64,000 nt of DNA, from contig JAECUM010000851.1 in assembly GCA_016617855.1 (NCBI GenBank), positions 1 to 64,000 on the forward strand. The letters run 5' to 3'. Made by a program: the position numbers and the translations under genes. Under the pieces are notes generated by a model, which saw nothing but the letters and a program-made list of their open reading frames with translations, was not told the DNA's origin and did no database searches. Origin of the DNA: Megalonaias nervosa (taxonomy: Eukaryota; Mollusca; Bivalvia; Unionida; Unionidae). Of the stretch, positions 9,486 through 22,308 are shown piece after piece. Positions within the stretch are counted from its first letter, which is position 1, and each line of letters opens with the position of its first letter.

Positions 9486-11980
9486 AAATCAAAAGACCAG
9501 TTGAGATGCAGCTAGCTTTGGTCACAGGAGCTATTTTTATAGACCACCCAGGGTCTTGACCTTCAAGACAGATTTTTGGAATGGATGTGATAAAGTTGAG
9601 AGTGTGAGGATCAGTCTTTTTTATCATTTATCTTGCTTCTTTAAATATGTTACCTGGTCATAATACCTTAGAAGCACAATCACTGCCTCTCAAAATCCAG
9701 CCTTCCCATTTTAACTTCAGCTTAAACAAGCAGCCAAAAGGTTGTCTGAAGGTTTGCACGAGCTTTAAATGTGCTTGAATTTTGGAGGTTACTTTGAAAA
9801 GTGCTTGAATTTTGGGCCAGCTCCAGAAGTACTGGAAAAGTGTTTGAAAATGCTCAGAAGTCTTGGAAAAGTGATTTTGAAAAAAAAAAACAAATGTATT
9901 TTATTGAAAACTATTAAGTTACTGATATTTATATCAAGAAAACTAAAGATCCATTAAAAAAGCTAGAAAATCATCCTGAAATTTTAATTTATTGTAGGGT
10001 CATTTATGTATTCATTAAGACTTCCAGTTGGGTCATTTATGTCCTCATTAATATCAGCCTCATTTGGAATAGAAAGCACCAAATGGTGTAAATGAATGGA
10101 TGCTGTGTTGACTGTGCTATTAAGGCAGATAAAAAGTCACAACTGCTCAGTGATGGGAAGCATATTTTCAAATAAATATTGCCATAAGATCTGTACACAC
10201 TGTACATAAATTAATGTGTTGTGTTTCTTGAAAGACATGCTATCAGCAGTAGCTGCAATCACCTTATGTTATGTAGGAACCTTATGTCTTACATATACCA
10301 ATCACTGTAATCAAAAATCAAAGATTCAAAAGGGGACATTTCTGGCTCTTTTGCACCTCAAATAGCTCTTCAAAGTTGAAAATTGCTATTAGGATTCCAT
10401 ACTAAATTATGAACTTGTAAAGCTACAGTAATCTCAGCTGTATCAGTGAGTAAGAGAGTTTTGAAGTCTCAAGGGAAATGTGAAAAGCTTACTGAAATGG
10501 AATATTGACAGTAGGAATGAATTTGAAATATATTTTGCTTTAACATGAAAAAGTCAAAAGGAGTTATAAAACAATGACAATTAAGTGTAGTAACTTACAA
10601 ACTCTCCACCTCTACTGCCATGCCCCAAATTTCCTTGAGCTTCAGTGTCTTTTTAGTTTAACAAAAATGTTTCGTAGTCCTTGTTTAAAAATGAAGAACT
10701 TAATTCTGGTATTTTATGGATAGTACAGACCTTAATCACTGTCCTTAATGAGGTTAAATGCTTAAAAATTGCTGGCATTTCCTGATGAAATATCAGTATC
10801 AACCATGTGTCTGCACTTAGGTGGAAAAGAAATGTATGCAAACTAAGGTATCACATACAGCCCAAGCTCTGCCTTCATCTCCTCGTCCTGAGGAAAAGAT
10901 GTATTTGGTGGTATCTTTAAGTCTAATACCAAACAGATAAGCAGCCCTTCTGCATGTTCTATCACATTTGAGGCAGATTAATGGTAGTAAACACCTGCTT
11001 AGATACAGTCTCACCTGATAAAAGCAGGGACGTGTTACTGGAATCCAGTATCCTCCAACCTGTCTTGGCATTATGAACCTGGAACATAATAGAAGGAAGA
11101 TGGCTCAAGACCGTACTCAGCCATCAGATGTCATGGTCATTACTGAATCTGATAAAGCCTGCATTGATGCCTGAAGGAACTGCTCACGGTGATCCAGTTT
11201 GATTTGTCTCGTCTGACAGCATAATTCTGGAACTCAAAGGAAAGAACCTACCCAGCTATGAAGGACTGATGTTGCTCTCAGACCATTTCAGTGCTACATT
11301 GCCAATTTTCTATTACAGACCTAGGAGTGATCCATATTTATGATGGATCCAAGTAGACCTGGTGCCTTTATTACAGCTGAAACCGATGCCATTGCCAACC
11401 AGTGTCAAACAGCTATAGGATGGCCCATCACAGCTTATTAATATGGTACCGGCTATGACATCATATCAGTCCCAGATGCCCAAAACCATGTGCAGACCAA
11501 AACCATGTCAAGTTGCAATATCATAGTCTGGATGGACTTCAGGTATGGTTCAAAGGCAGTCTTGGCCAGCTTCACCAACATGTCTTAGTTATCACAGGAT
11601 GTATCTGTGTCACCCCATTCATCATCACTATACTGTGAATTACCTTACAAACTCTGTTGTCTTTACTTGACCTGACAATGGCTAGAGAAGACTAGGTCTT
11701 CCATTCAACAATCAAGGAAGTGTTTTGCCTGCTACCACCTGAATTTGCCCATATCCTCCTGTTGATCAACAAAGATGCGTAATGTCGTAGAGTCAGTCTC
11801 CTGGTGATGAAAGATGGCCTACATTCAAGTGGTTACCACAGTCTGATACAGTGGTAGACCTACCATATTGCTTAAAGAGGCAATTACAAGACCAGAGTGT
11901 CAGCATACCTTTCTTTTAACACGAATGACTGCCATCCAGTTTAAACAAAGCATATTAAAAGAACAGCAAGTGCATTCATA

Positions 11981-12128
11981 GACTGGACTCCCAAATGGAG
12001 AAGAGGAAGGCCAAAGCTGAACTTGAAGAAAGACAATGCTAGAAGACCTAGGTCAGATGAGACTTACCCCCAAAGCAGTAAAATCAAAAGCCAAATACAA
12101 GAAGAAATGGAGAACTCTCTTATTCTAA
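11981..12128 (+). pseudogene. LINE ORF2 C-terminal fragment
   Basis: Reads WTPKWRRGRPKLNLKK, then after a frameshift near 12045 continues MLEDLGQMRLTPKAVKSKAK and ends KKKWRTLLF with a stop at 12126. This pattern (WTP..KRGRPK..W...V...L..MGLT...A...A..R..WR.L) is the usual end of non-LTR retrotransposon ORF2 proteins. A frameshift and lack of a readable reverse transcriptase upstream mark it as a remnant. Confidence 0.6.
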
Positions 12129-13961
12129 GTGTACTGATAGGAACAAAAGGACCTAACTTGCAATAAGATAAACATGCCTGTGTTTCATACAGAAATCCCA
12201 GCTATTATAGATGTAGCAAACCTGGAATGGACTAGAAATAATTCACTGACAGTCAGCAGTTAATCTGGAACATTGTTGCAGTATGTTTGATGCTTTATCT
12301 GGTATCCATGTCAGCAAGGAGAAACTAGACTTGCTTCATCCACAGTTACGCCTGCTGGCCATTCTTGGGAATGAGTGTCATGAATGGCACATGTGCTGAA
12401 CAGGGCTGCACAACACGTATGCCAGTGTTTTGACAGCTTCACTGAATCTCCAGCTTGTGGAAGGAGATGTGTGGGTCTCCATTCTTTAGCTTTTCTCCAA
12501 AAACATCACATGGCCACACTAAGATCACAGCCTTTGTCATCAAGTCTGCTCTTGATTGGTCAGGTGGAGGAAGCCTGTAAGCAGGCTTCCAAGTAGACAA
12601 ATCTGGCATGGGCCTAGTTCAGAGACCTGAGTGATCTTTCCAGAACAGGAAGCAAAGAAACATAAGGACCCTTCTAGGGCACAAACATTTTTGTAGACCA
12701 TCCATGCATTCAAAAGTAAGATTGTTCTCAGGAGCAATTGATGAAATGAAAGAGAGGTATCATTTTCACCCTAGTTTTTTCCCATGCCAGTTTCTCTTCC
12801 AAGAAAATGACAGCCTGTTCATGCCATCACATATCCCAAAAGGGGGGCTTTGACCTAGTGGAACCGATAGCAGCAGCACAACAGGCTAGCTTCTCAGGTT
12901 ATTCATCAGTTTCACAGTAACTCAGCCAGTCAACTTCTGCTGGATTTGCTGGGGGAGGAGTGGGTATTTTGCCCAGTCGGCCATGCCACAACTCTAGTCT
13001 GTATATTTCTCTCAAGTTGGAAGCTACCTTGTATACATTGTGAGACCCGAGATGGGCCTTCTCTGGGGTTAGGGGATGTAACTCCTTCCACCGCCTCACC
13101 TATTAACTGATGGTATTATAATTGGGCAATGTATATGAAGAAGAAACCAATTTTTGGAGCAGAATATGTTTCTTTAGTTATACTTGCCCAAACATTATAT
13201 GGATTCACCCTCCCAGCTTCCACACAGAGACATTTTACTGGCATTCTACTCCAGTGGTAACTGAAATATGGACTGGATTTGTCACCACTCCAAAAGGAGA
13301 TCACTCTAGTTTGACTCCCACCTATGTGGACAGACAACTTTTGGCTTGTTTGTAACACAGAATTAACTGGGAGGGCTGGATTTGTGAGGTAGTGGTCATA
13401 CTCCAAAGATACTCTGATAGGTAAGTATTATAATCTTGATGTGATATGATATATTAAAATGCACAAGATTTTTAAGAGCCAAATTCAGAAATACTGGGTA
13501 TCAAGAGGATTCATTGTTAAATTCATCTGTTAAAACTAGAACTGAATGTGACAAGATCTCTACAAATTTCTTGTCAATCCTGCAAGAGCTAAGTTTAATG
13601 TATTGCCATAGAATAGCTTAATATAACAGCCTGATGCAAAATTAATTTATTACATATTTTATCAAGAATTCATACTCTGCCATTAAACTTTTAACTCTAA
13701 ATATATTATGCAAAGAGTATTACCACTGAATTTTTCATGAATAAATGAAAGTATTATGTCTTGTTTCAGAGAATGAATTGACTAAAACATTTCAGAGTTC
13801 CATTTCAGGATTTGGTAAATATTAACTTAAGGCCTAAGTGCTTAAAAAGTGATTAAATAATTTTTCAAGTGTACACTATATTGAGATGATCCACTTAGCT
13901 GTAAAATGTGCAGTTACAGGTAACAGTACATACTGTCATATTTTATCAAATTTCCTTTAAG

Positions 13962-14206
13962 GTTGAACTGGAGAGGAAACTTGATGCAGTGACAAAATCT
14001 AAGATCCACTACAAGCAGCAGTGGGGTCGTGCACTAAAGGAGCTAGCAAGACTCAAGCAGCGTGAACAAGCACAGGCCAAGGCACACCTGCAACGGCAGC
14101 AACAGGAGCTTGAGCAAATGCGACTCCGTTACATGGCTGCTGAAGAAAAGGAGGTTGTTAAATCTGAGAAGAAGGAACTGGAGGATATAAAAAATGAAAT
14201 AAATAA
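13962..14206 (+). CDS. CEP120: CEP120-like gene, second-last coding exon
   Basis: A 245-bp exon after TTTCCTTTAAG, starting in phase 0 with GTTGAACTG and ending after two bases of a codon (AA) at the strong donor GTAAGTAG (14207). The next exon supplies the G, making a Lys codon. The translation is continuous coiled coil: [18 protein letters not shown], then [19 protein letters not shown], then [16 protein letters not shown] recognise the first of these as the most conserved stretch of the CEP120 C-terminal coiled coil. Beyond the donor the frame would stop at once, which supports the chosen splice site. Confidence 0.88.
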
Positions 14207-14607
14207 GTAAGTAGGCCATCATATAAAGATCAATACCAGAGAACTGAGAATCCCAGGGAAGAAGCAGCAAGTACACTGGAAGGGCAGGATGGCTTAGAAT
14301 TTGTTCTATGTGCCCAGCTTGTATTGGTCATTTTTTTGCCCACTGCTCCAGTACGGACATCTTGATTGGGCCTGTATATCCATCCATCCATGTGTCCTGA
14401 GAAACTTTTTAGCAAGATTGGGCAAAAACCACTCATGGTCGACAAATGAAATTGGGCTAGCTTATTTTTGTACATATGTAGATGACACATTATTAGATTT
14501 TTAAATGATGACAGTAGTTTTTCATTGTTTTGCAAATTTTTAAAACCTTTTTGAGCTTCAGATTTTGTGACAAATTGTTAGTATGGTTAAGTTAAAACCA
14601 CTCTAGT

Positions 14608-14818
14608 TACCTTATATACTCGCATGTAAGCCAAGTCCAACTGCAAACAACTTAGACCCTGATCTGCCGTCACTTAATACTCGAGGAGATCATGATCTTT
14701 GTTCTACTGATTACACCTAACTGCAGAAACCCAGATCCTCCAGTGCATTACGTGACAGGTGATCTGGGTTTGTACAATTTTGTAGTTGGGCTTGACTTAT
14801 AAGTGAGTATATATGGTA
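14608..14818. mobile_element. MITE family A, copy 1
   Basis: TA-flanked element of about 207 bp with terminal inverted repeats (CCTTATATACTCGCATGTAAG on the left, CTTATAAGTGAGTATATATGG on the right) followed inside by complementary GTCCAACTGCAAAC / TAGTTGGGC. The interior is built of repeated GATCTG/CAGATC words arranged as inverted repeats. Six further copies are in the window. Confidence 0.85.
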
Positions 14819-15165
14819 GACTAATGAGAAATTTGATAGGCATTATTTTTTATTCAAATGTAGATGACTTGGTTTAGATTCTCTGGCTATTCCAACAATA
14901 TTTAAATTATTTTTTACACATTTTTATCGTATTAAACTTTTTTATTTTTGCAAAACCTTATTAATACAGTTAGGCACTTGAGGTACATAATACTACTATG
15001 TATGTAAATGTAGATGACCCAGATTGGTTTTTCATGCAATTATAAATTATAGCAATATATCACTTTTTTATTATTAATTATTCTATGGACTTTTGGCCTG
15101 CATGTCTTTGACAGGGGGATGTATGTGTTGTATATACACAAATCTAGTTCTCTCTTCTCTCTCAT

Positions 15166-15365
15166 TTTCATGTCTGCCTCGGATGTGGGAGATCACAGAT
15201 TTGAGCCCCGGTCGAGTCATACCAACGACTTACAAAATTGGTGGGACAAAATGCTACATGTCTGCAGCATGATGCCCTAGTGCTAGACATCACAATAAAC
15301 TGTCGGACTGCAGACATTGTAGCGATATGACTGAAAAAATTGTTAAAGCTACGTTAAAAATTCTA
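15166..15365 (+). mobile_element. tRNA-derived SINE family 1, 5'-truncated copy
   Basis: Contains the B-box region GATTTGAGCCCC and shares with 30665-30975 the string 'gagtcatacca', the body 'gcatgatgcc...tgtgctagacatcac' and the tail 'aattgttaaagctac'. The A box and an internal part of the full copy are missing. Confidence 0.7.
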
Positions 15366-15432
15366 ATCACACACACTCTCATTTTCCAGAAAAATTCTAA
15401 TATTTAGGATAAATTTCTGTCATAGTTTAATG

Positions 15433-16197
15433 TGTTATGTCTCTATGGTCTTAAACCAAGTAACAGAAAAAGCAAAACCAACAAGTTTAGTAAAATTTAA
15501 CAAATAATTTACTTCCCAAGAATACAGTGTGAAAATTTAAAAGGAACTTAATATATTGTGAATTAAATGCCAGATAATCCTTAAAGTTCTATCACAAGTC
15601 CAGAAATTTAGAGTGTTCCGTGTTGGATGTGCTGATGTGTCATTAGTCTTGAATGAGTTGATGTGCCAATAGTCTTGATGTATCACAGTGATATAATCCA
15701 GAATGTCCTTGAATGAATTCACAATAATTCCCAAATAGCAATTTAGTCCAAAAGACCTATGAGCACTTGGTAATTCCAATGAATAAATATTAAATAAATG
15801 ATTCTGTCAAATTATATCTGAACACAACTGAACTTAAAGTAGGAAAGAAATAATTTTGTTTACTTCAGGCTGATATAAAATCCTAAAAGACAAAAAGATG
15901 ACCAGGATGTGGGTCATTTTCCCATCAGTTTTTAAACAAGTTCTCTTCTAGAACATTCTAAGGCTAGACTTTGAACTCGGATATCAGTAAACTAGCTTAT
16001 TTATAACTTACAAACAAGACAAAAATCATGTACACATTCTAGAACCTTCTGAGGTAAAAAGGCCATGTTAGCATGTGTACATTATCTTAAATAATTACAA
16101 TCTGTAATCATGGAAAAAGCTATATATGTTGTTTACAAATGACCCTACACTCTACAATCATAGACAGAAGTTAAACACATTAAAGATATACATAACA
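15433..16197 (-). repeat. candidate solo LTR related to the Gmr1-like element
   Basis: Runs from TGTTATGTC to ACATAACA (inverted ends). On the minus strand its end resembles the window's other LTRs: 'aagtaaca', 'ccaacaag', 'gtaaaatttaacaaataattta' words occur in the same order at 15459-15512 as in the solo LTR at 33495-33560. Flanking bases AATG and GATG could be a 4-bp target duplication with one mismatch. Confidence 0.6.
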
Positions 16198-16429
16198 GAT
16201 GTATATTCAAGAACCTCAACATGCATTCATTGATCTTGTCATTGCATGAAATTGTGCAGACTGAAGTGATAAATGAAAACTGATGCTTTATTTATATGTA
16301 TCCCATTTATTATATAGGATACCCAATGCTGTAACAGTTTGTGTCTATATACATATATCCATCTGCCCATCCATCCATCCATCACATCAGTGAATTGAAG
16401 TACATGTACTCTAAAAAAAATTTATTCAG

Positions 16430-17890
16430 AAATTTTGGAAAATTATGAAATGTTGCTATAATGGCATTAAAATCTGATCAGATCATCTACATACACGTGC
16501 AAACATGCACAAAAAATTGTATTGTTTACCTTGAGTGGTTTTTGTCTAAAATGCAAAATTCCATATAGTTAAAAAATGATAAGCAAAAATTTGAATGATT
16601 GCTGTAAAATGGCCCAGAAATCTAATGAAGTCATGTCATCAACATATATATGCCAAAGATGCATAACAAATAAATTTGTCTACCTGAAGTGGTTTTTGCT
16701 TGATTGGTAAACAGGTCCCAGAAGTTAAAAAATTTGCCAAAATTGAAAAATTGCTGTAATGACCTGAAAATCTAATCAGGTCATCTACATTTGCAATTCC
16801 AAATAGTTCATAAATATTGTTACGTATATGTAATTAAATTGCTTATGTGTTAGTTTTAAAATTGTTTTTTATTTTATTTTTGTTTCATTACATATTATTG
16901 TATTGATTATTTTCACGGGATTCGATATTTTTTCCAGTAAATTCAGTTTGTTTAGAACGTAAAAATATTACATTAGCACTATTTTTAGCTCACTCTGGTT
17001 CGTAGATTTTGTAAACATCGAGTGAAGACGATTGGCTATTGCCAAGGTCATTTCAGCCCACATGTTAGCTGAACTGTAAACAGTCTTTCTTTTTTTATGT
17101 ATTTTCAGTGCGAGAATTTGGTTCTTAGATAGGGCTATTGTAGCTGCGTGATAATTCTCATTTTTTTTATTGCGCTGTTAAAGTTAGTAAATCACGTAGC
17201 CCATCACGTGGAGCACCATGTGATCTAAAATCGAGGCTTAAAACAGCCATTTTCTACTAGTTGGAGGGAGTTGTATTTTAAACCTTGAGGGCTCAAGAGG
17301 TTTCAATTGTTGTTGCCAGTTTGTTTTTGAAGTTCATCTGTTTTTTGGAATTTAATAATTTATTCTCTAGAAAACTAAACAAGTGTACTTTGTATAAAAG
17401 TTCTGGGAGAAAGAAATTCAGTGGAAATTTATTCTGGAATTTAACGGAAACGTTATAAACTGTGATTCAACGAGGATCTGTTACCATCAGTACAGACATC
17501 ATCTGACGTCATCGCCTCCATATTGGAATTTCATCGAGATTCGAACCCGGATTCTGTTAGAACAGTTTAGTGATAGGACTTGTATTTTTCAATCTTAGGA
17601 TTAAATTTTGGATTATATTCACAAACCATAAGTCCTATTTCCAATTTTTACATTGTTTTGTAGGGAAATAAATTATTTTGTTAAAATATACAAAGCTTGT
17701 TGTCTTTACTCTTTTCTCTTGTTATTTTTGTACAAGCCTACACGTAACAATATGCTTTTAAGAAAAATTGCAGCCTTGCTGTAAGGGCCTAAAAATTAAA
17801 TCAGCTCATCTAGTTACAACAAAGTGTCAAATTTCGTGACTAGAAGGATAATAACATATTTGGGACAGACATACAAGGAGACATGCAGAC
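16430..17890. repeat. diffuse tandem repeat split by a solo LTR
   Basis: Units of about 160-170 bp carry 'ttgctgtaatgg', 'aaatctaatcaggtcatctaca' and 'gtggtttttg' in order (16450, 16600, 16750). The series resumes after the LTR at 17760 with 'ttgctgtaagggcc' and 'atcagctcatct'. Related text recurs near 52320. Confidence 0.6.
16818..17749 (+). repeat. solo LTR, 932 bp, 4-bp target duplication ATAT
   Basis: Begins TGTTACGTATATG and ends TACACGTAACA. It is flanked on both sides by ATAT (16814-16817 and 17750-17753). It shares with the 3' LTR at 5699 blocks such as 'ttttcacggga', 'cgattggctattgccaa', 'gtgataggacttgtattttt' and 'agggaaataaatta' in the same order, but is clearly diverged. No coding region is attached, so it arose by LTR-LTR recombination. 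Confidence 0.92.
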
Positions 17891-19698
17891 ATAAAAATAA
17901 GCTCCCTCCTGTTGCACTGGAAGGATAAAATTCATCAAAGTATGATAAAAGAATAATATGCTTATGTTGACCTTGTGTCAATAATGTCTGCTACGGATCA
18001 GGTCACTTCATCAAAACTTTTGGGATTAGTTTCACTCTCAGGAGGATGATAAATATTATATAATTCTACATCTCTAAGATTTATGACTGGAAAAATACGT
18101 TAAAGAATGACATCAGAACAATATGCATATGTTGACTCTCCAGTTTCTCCTTTTGGCAGTATGGTAACTGCACAGGGACCTTATGAATGCTCAGATTTTT
18201 CTAGGTTGCAGTTTCCACCGTTACCTGATTTGGTTTCTCCAGCCTCGCATATAGGTCTTACTAGTTTAGGCTATAAAAAGAATTAATGACCATGCACAAG
18301 GGCGGGTATCTAAAGGGTACACCACGGGCAGTCTTGTGTTCTGGAATCTTCTGGTTCACCCTAATGGGAGGATAAATTCATAAGGTCAAGGTATGTTCTA
18401 TCTGGAAAAGAACCAGCTATGCAATAGCAACAGGTAAGTATTATATCATTAAAATCAGTTTTGCCCCCACCACCCCCAAACTACTTTTTCCCCAAATTTC
18501 ATCATTCTGAAGTTATTTTAAGAAATGCTGTGACACTGCTTTTTCTGGGCATTTACCTGTTGCCCTTTTTATCAGTTTAAAATTTTGATTGAAACTGAGG
18601 TGAAAAATCATCCCTGACCCATCCCCTTGAAAGCCTTCAAATTCAATTTCATTCTCAGGATCACTGTTGAAAAGTGCATGAAGCCATGCATCATCATTTT
18701 GATCAACTTCATGCAATTCTAATCCATTATTTAAATCATTATTATCATCAGATTCATCAACTTCCACATCACTACCCTCACTGTCAACATGCAAGTTAAT
18801 GTCCATGATTTTATCAGTTGTTTTTCAAGCACTTTTCTAACCAAGGGTTTTTTGGTGGGGGAGTCATGTTGCAGTCATGCTTTGATCATTTCCTTTATTT
18901 GGTGATGAAATACTGAACTATTTTTATTAATAATACGTTTCTATAGAGACAACACAAATATGTAGTAGATTATGACTGAAGTTGTGTTGAGGATAAAATT
19001 AGATACTACAACAGCAGTCATATTCAGGATCTAATGGGTTAAGGATCTAGAAGAGAGAACCTTTCATAGGAAAGGAAGGCTTGCATGAGGTGAAATCTTT
19101 AAAAAGTAGCCAGAACCAACTGAGAGTTAAGTGGGTGATTGTTCTGGCTTCAGGCTTTTAGAAAAAATTCCCTGGTAAAGACTTCTGCCATAAAAACTGG
19201 ACACTATATGTGAGGAAAATTCTCACCATAATTTGTGATGGTCAATATTGGGTGTTTGATAGATGCAGAAATTCCTGAAACTGAGAGTGATTACCAAAAT
19301 CCCTAAATAAACAAAAGGGACAAACATGGTCGGGTTTACTAGCCACTGACACCGTTTGCCCCCCTCCCCCCAATTGAACTGATGTGGGAAACCAGAAAAC
19401 AAACAATTTATACTGCACTTTGAAAAACTGCTTATATTATTCTAGGAGATTCATGCGAGCAGTATGCCAATAGTGCAAATAAAAAAATGTGACGCTGAAT
19501 GACTTTGGGATAATGTCCTAGGTAATTAACCATTTGGAACTACTGAGTAATGTCTGAAAACTGCACCATTATAAATGTGGGCCAGTGTAAATATTTAGTA
19601 AAAACCAGTGATTATTAAACAATTCTTTCATGTTAGTATTTTCCCTGATGGTATGGAGATTCTGAATTTTGTTAGTATTCAGTTTGTACTATTTCCAG

Positions 19699-19936
19699 GC
19701 TTAAGCAGTTGGAGGAGGAAAGGTTTAAATCTCAGGAGGACAGTCCACGAGGGGTGATCGGGAAACTTAAGAATAATCAAGACCAGGACAGCCTAGATGA
19801 GCACATAACACGCCTTATCGAAGAACGAGACACACTACTCAGGACAGGGGTGTATTCCACACAGGATCGGATCATTGCAGAGCTTGACAGACAGATTCGA
19901 GAATCAATAGCACAGAAAAAACTTGGCAATGTGTGA
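19699..19936 (+). CDS. CEP120: CEP120-like gene, last coding exon with stop
   Basis: Starts after CTATTTCCAG with one base that completes the split Lys codon, then reads LKQLEEERF and later LDEHITRLIEERDTLLRTG, IAELDRQIRES and ends KKLGNV with TGA at 19934-19936. The RLIEERDTLLRTGVY...DRIIAELDRQI pattern is the conserved extreme C-terminus of CEP120, which is why I name this gene. The three exons give about 200 residues, all predicted helical coiled coil. No frame damage is visible, so the gene appears functional despite the large retrotransposon in its upstream intron. Confidence 0.9.
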
Positions 19937-20935
19937 CAACACATAGGAGAGGATTTTTCAGAAACTCAGTTATATTCATGTTCATGAACATGCTGTTAGG
20001 TACTATGAGACAAGTACAAAGAAATGGCAGTGGATCAAGTAAGGAATCTTCACTTGTGTTTTCAGTCAGTGATGGTTATAAACTTGTTGATTCAGTCATT
20101 TGATGCTTTCTAAATCATTATTATGCAGATTATTTCATTGGAATAAAATAGATGTGCAACAGTATCAATGTTGATAGAATCTAATGGGTGGGAGATAGTC
20201 AATTATAATTGGAAGACATTAGGAAGGTTCTGCTTGAGCAGTTTACAAGTTTGTAGAAAAGTTGCTTTAGGACAACATTTGATTAAACAGTGTCATCACC
20301 AATCCCTGTTTATTACATATGCATTTAATCTCACATACTTACTTGGTTGATCTGTTCTTTGATACAGATGTTCAGTCAATATTTGTGTATTACAAACACA
20401 GATTGGAACTATTTAAGTGTTTTGTTTGACAGCTGTTCATCGATATTCTTTGGCACCAAGAAACAGACTTTCATAAATCCCAATTCATTTTGAATTTCCA
20501 TCACATTGTAAATTTAACATTATTTAGAAAGCATAAATGAGTAGGTGTATAATAAGTATATACCCACATTCATGTTTTGTTTCATGTCTGGTGAAAAGAA
20601 CTTGTTTGATATGGCTAATATATATGTCTGGGCCTGAGAGCCTAGATGTGTCCTTATGCCATATCAAGCTTGCTCTTTCCATCTAGTAAGAATAAATACA
20701 TATGTAGTTTTGTATTGTCATATCATGGTAAATGTTAAAAATGAGATGAACCTAGTTTTATGTAGAAATAGTACTACTAAAAGAGGGTATGACAAAGATG
20801 TTAATTGGTATGAACTTGTGTTGAGTCACTATTAAGTGCAAGTCCATGTAATAATTTTGCAGTGTCCATGCAAGCTTTTGATGCGAAGTTTAGTGTTTTT
20901 CGAAGTTATAAAAATAAATTATATATAATGTTTTG
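19937..20935 (+). other. probable 3' UTR of CEP120-like gene
   Basis: Follows the stop codon without further coding signal. Possible AATAAA poly(A) signals are at 20142-20147, 20691-20696 and 20913-20918. Which is used cannot be told from sequence. Confidence 0.6.
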
Positions 20936-21107
20936 GAAGCAAATTTTTGACTGAATCCAGAATTATTATCAATCATGCATCTTGAAGTATTCTTCGTCTT
21001 ACGCTAGTAGGATCCTTAATTCATATATGGCCATGCCTTGTTTAACCTTAGTCATACAGAATTCTAGATTGTTCATGCATGGCATGCTGTTTTAGTTTTT
21101 GCATAAA

Positions 21108-21755
21108 TCCTTGTTTGTTTGTACCCCTCTGCTGATTTCAATAATGAAAATCATTAATGCAATATATAATAAAAATGCACAAAACTTAGTTATTTGATTC
21201 ATTGATTTATAATTTCTAACCTGACTCTTACCAGGATGGCCCTAACACTGTCATTGTCTGCGCATTTCATGCTTAACAGTTTCCATACTAGCACAATGCC
21301 TTATTGTGTACACTATGGACGAGTCAATTTTCCTCAGACAACAGACTGATTTAGTTCATCCTATTTGGAAACTTCCAGATAATTCTGTAAATTACCATAA
21401 TGTTGAGAGTTGAGCGTTAGAAATTATACTACTTGATATTGTAAATATCGGAAGCAGACAATGTAATATTTACCTTCCACACCTTCTACAAAGATACATG
21501 TATAGTCATGCATCCACCCCTTCACTGAAAATGGACGGACTTGTCCAGGAACTGGAAATGACTGGCAAGCAGGGTCACCTTTTACACTGAAAACTTCCAT
21601 TTGGTATGAAATGCTCAGTAGGTAACAGTGTTAGGGCCCCCTGTCACAATTATGTTTGAAATTATAAACCAGTGAATGAACTATGTTCAGTGCATTTTTT
21701 TGTCTTATTTATGCTTTTTGTTTTTTAAATCTGTAAGGGGGTACAAACAGGGAGG
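21108..21755. mobile_element. long-inverted-repeat DNA element family B, copy 1
   Basis: About 650 bp whose first and last roughly 100 bp are imperfect inverted repeats: the left end carries TTTGTACCCC, 'aaaaatgcacaaaacttagtt' and 'ttataatttc'; the right end carries their complements 'gaaattataa', 'cagtgcattttttt' and GGGGGTACAAA. A second copy is at 57714-58423. No coding capacity. Either flank also shows a similar 'cttagtcata.agaattctag' string (21047 and 21802). Confidence 0.8.
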
Positions 21756-22239
21756 TATATTAGGACTATAGTCTCATTCATGGATATGCCATGTGTTACG
21801 TTAGTCATATAGAATTCTAGGTTGCTACTTGGCTTATTCATGAGTATGTCTAGTATTTTTGAGGTTGTCAATTTTGTGGTTTTGTAAAAAATGACATTTG
21901 CATCAGTTCCTAAATTCATGGATTGAGAAAGAGGTCCTTTTGTTTTTACATAATGACCATTTTCCATTGGATCTTGTATCAACCATGAAATGAACAAAAA
22001 TTGATCCCCAACGAAACGTAGCAAATCTGTAGTAATTGCTTAAGAACTAACCCTTTGCCTTGGCATGGTCAGGTCTGTAAGAGAAAGAAATGCATAACCT
22101 GGATCAGTTAAATTCTATATTGTATGATAATTCTGGAGTCCCATGATCATTTTATTCTTATGTCTGTGATAGCATTATGCTTAAAAGTTGTACATTGAAG
22201 TAGATATTGTCTGAACTTAGAGTAGTTAAATAATAAAAT

Positions 22240-22255
22240 ATTATTATTATTAATA

Positions 22256-22307
<52 letters not shown>
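22240..22307. repeat. (ATT)n microsatellite
   Basis: Near-perfect ATT trinucleotide run with one TAATATTG interruption at its left end. Confidence 0.97.

Positions 22308-22308
<1 letters not shown>

Larger units (their letters stand above)
7610..13961 (+). other. intron (6352 bp) of CEP120-like gene
   Basis: Contains a degenerate tandem array (8000-8770), two AT microsatellites, a LINE ORF2 fragment (11981-12128) and otherwise unrecognised sequence. The block 10790-12730 is richer in G+C than its surroundings and may be more of an old retroelement, but apart from the fragment at 11981 I could not read a domain. 12840-13430 ends in GGTAAGTATTATA, a string also found at 18431; a shared repeat is possible. 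Confidence 0.7.
14207..19698 (+). other. last intron (5492 bp) of CEP120-like gene
   Basis: Holds a MITE (14608-14818), a 5'-truncated SINE (15166-15365), a candidate and a certain solo LTR, and a diffuse tandem repeat. The stretch 17891-19698 has no recognisable element; on the minus strand 18513-18806 is an ATG-started 97-codon frame with an acidic Asp/Glu/Asn-rich N-terminus (VDESDDNNDLNN) that I cannot assign. It could be the start of an old transposase or chance. Confidence 0.75.

Noticed and set aside
9310..9627. Minus-strand frame with an Ile-Tyr repeat
   Set aside because: Translation of the (AT)n microsatellite.
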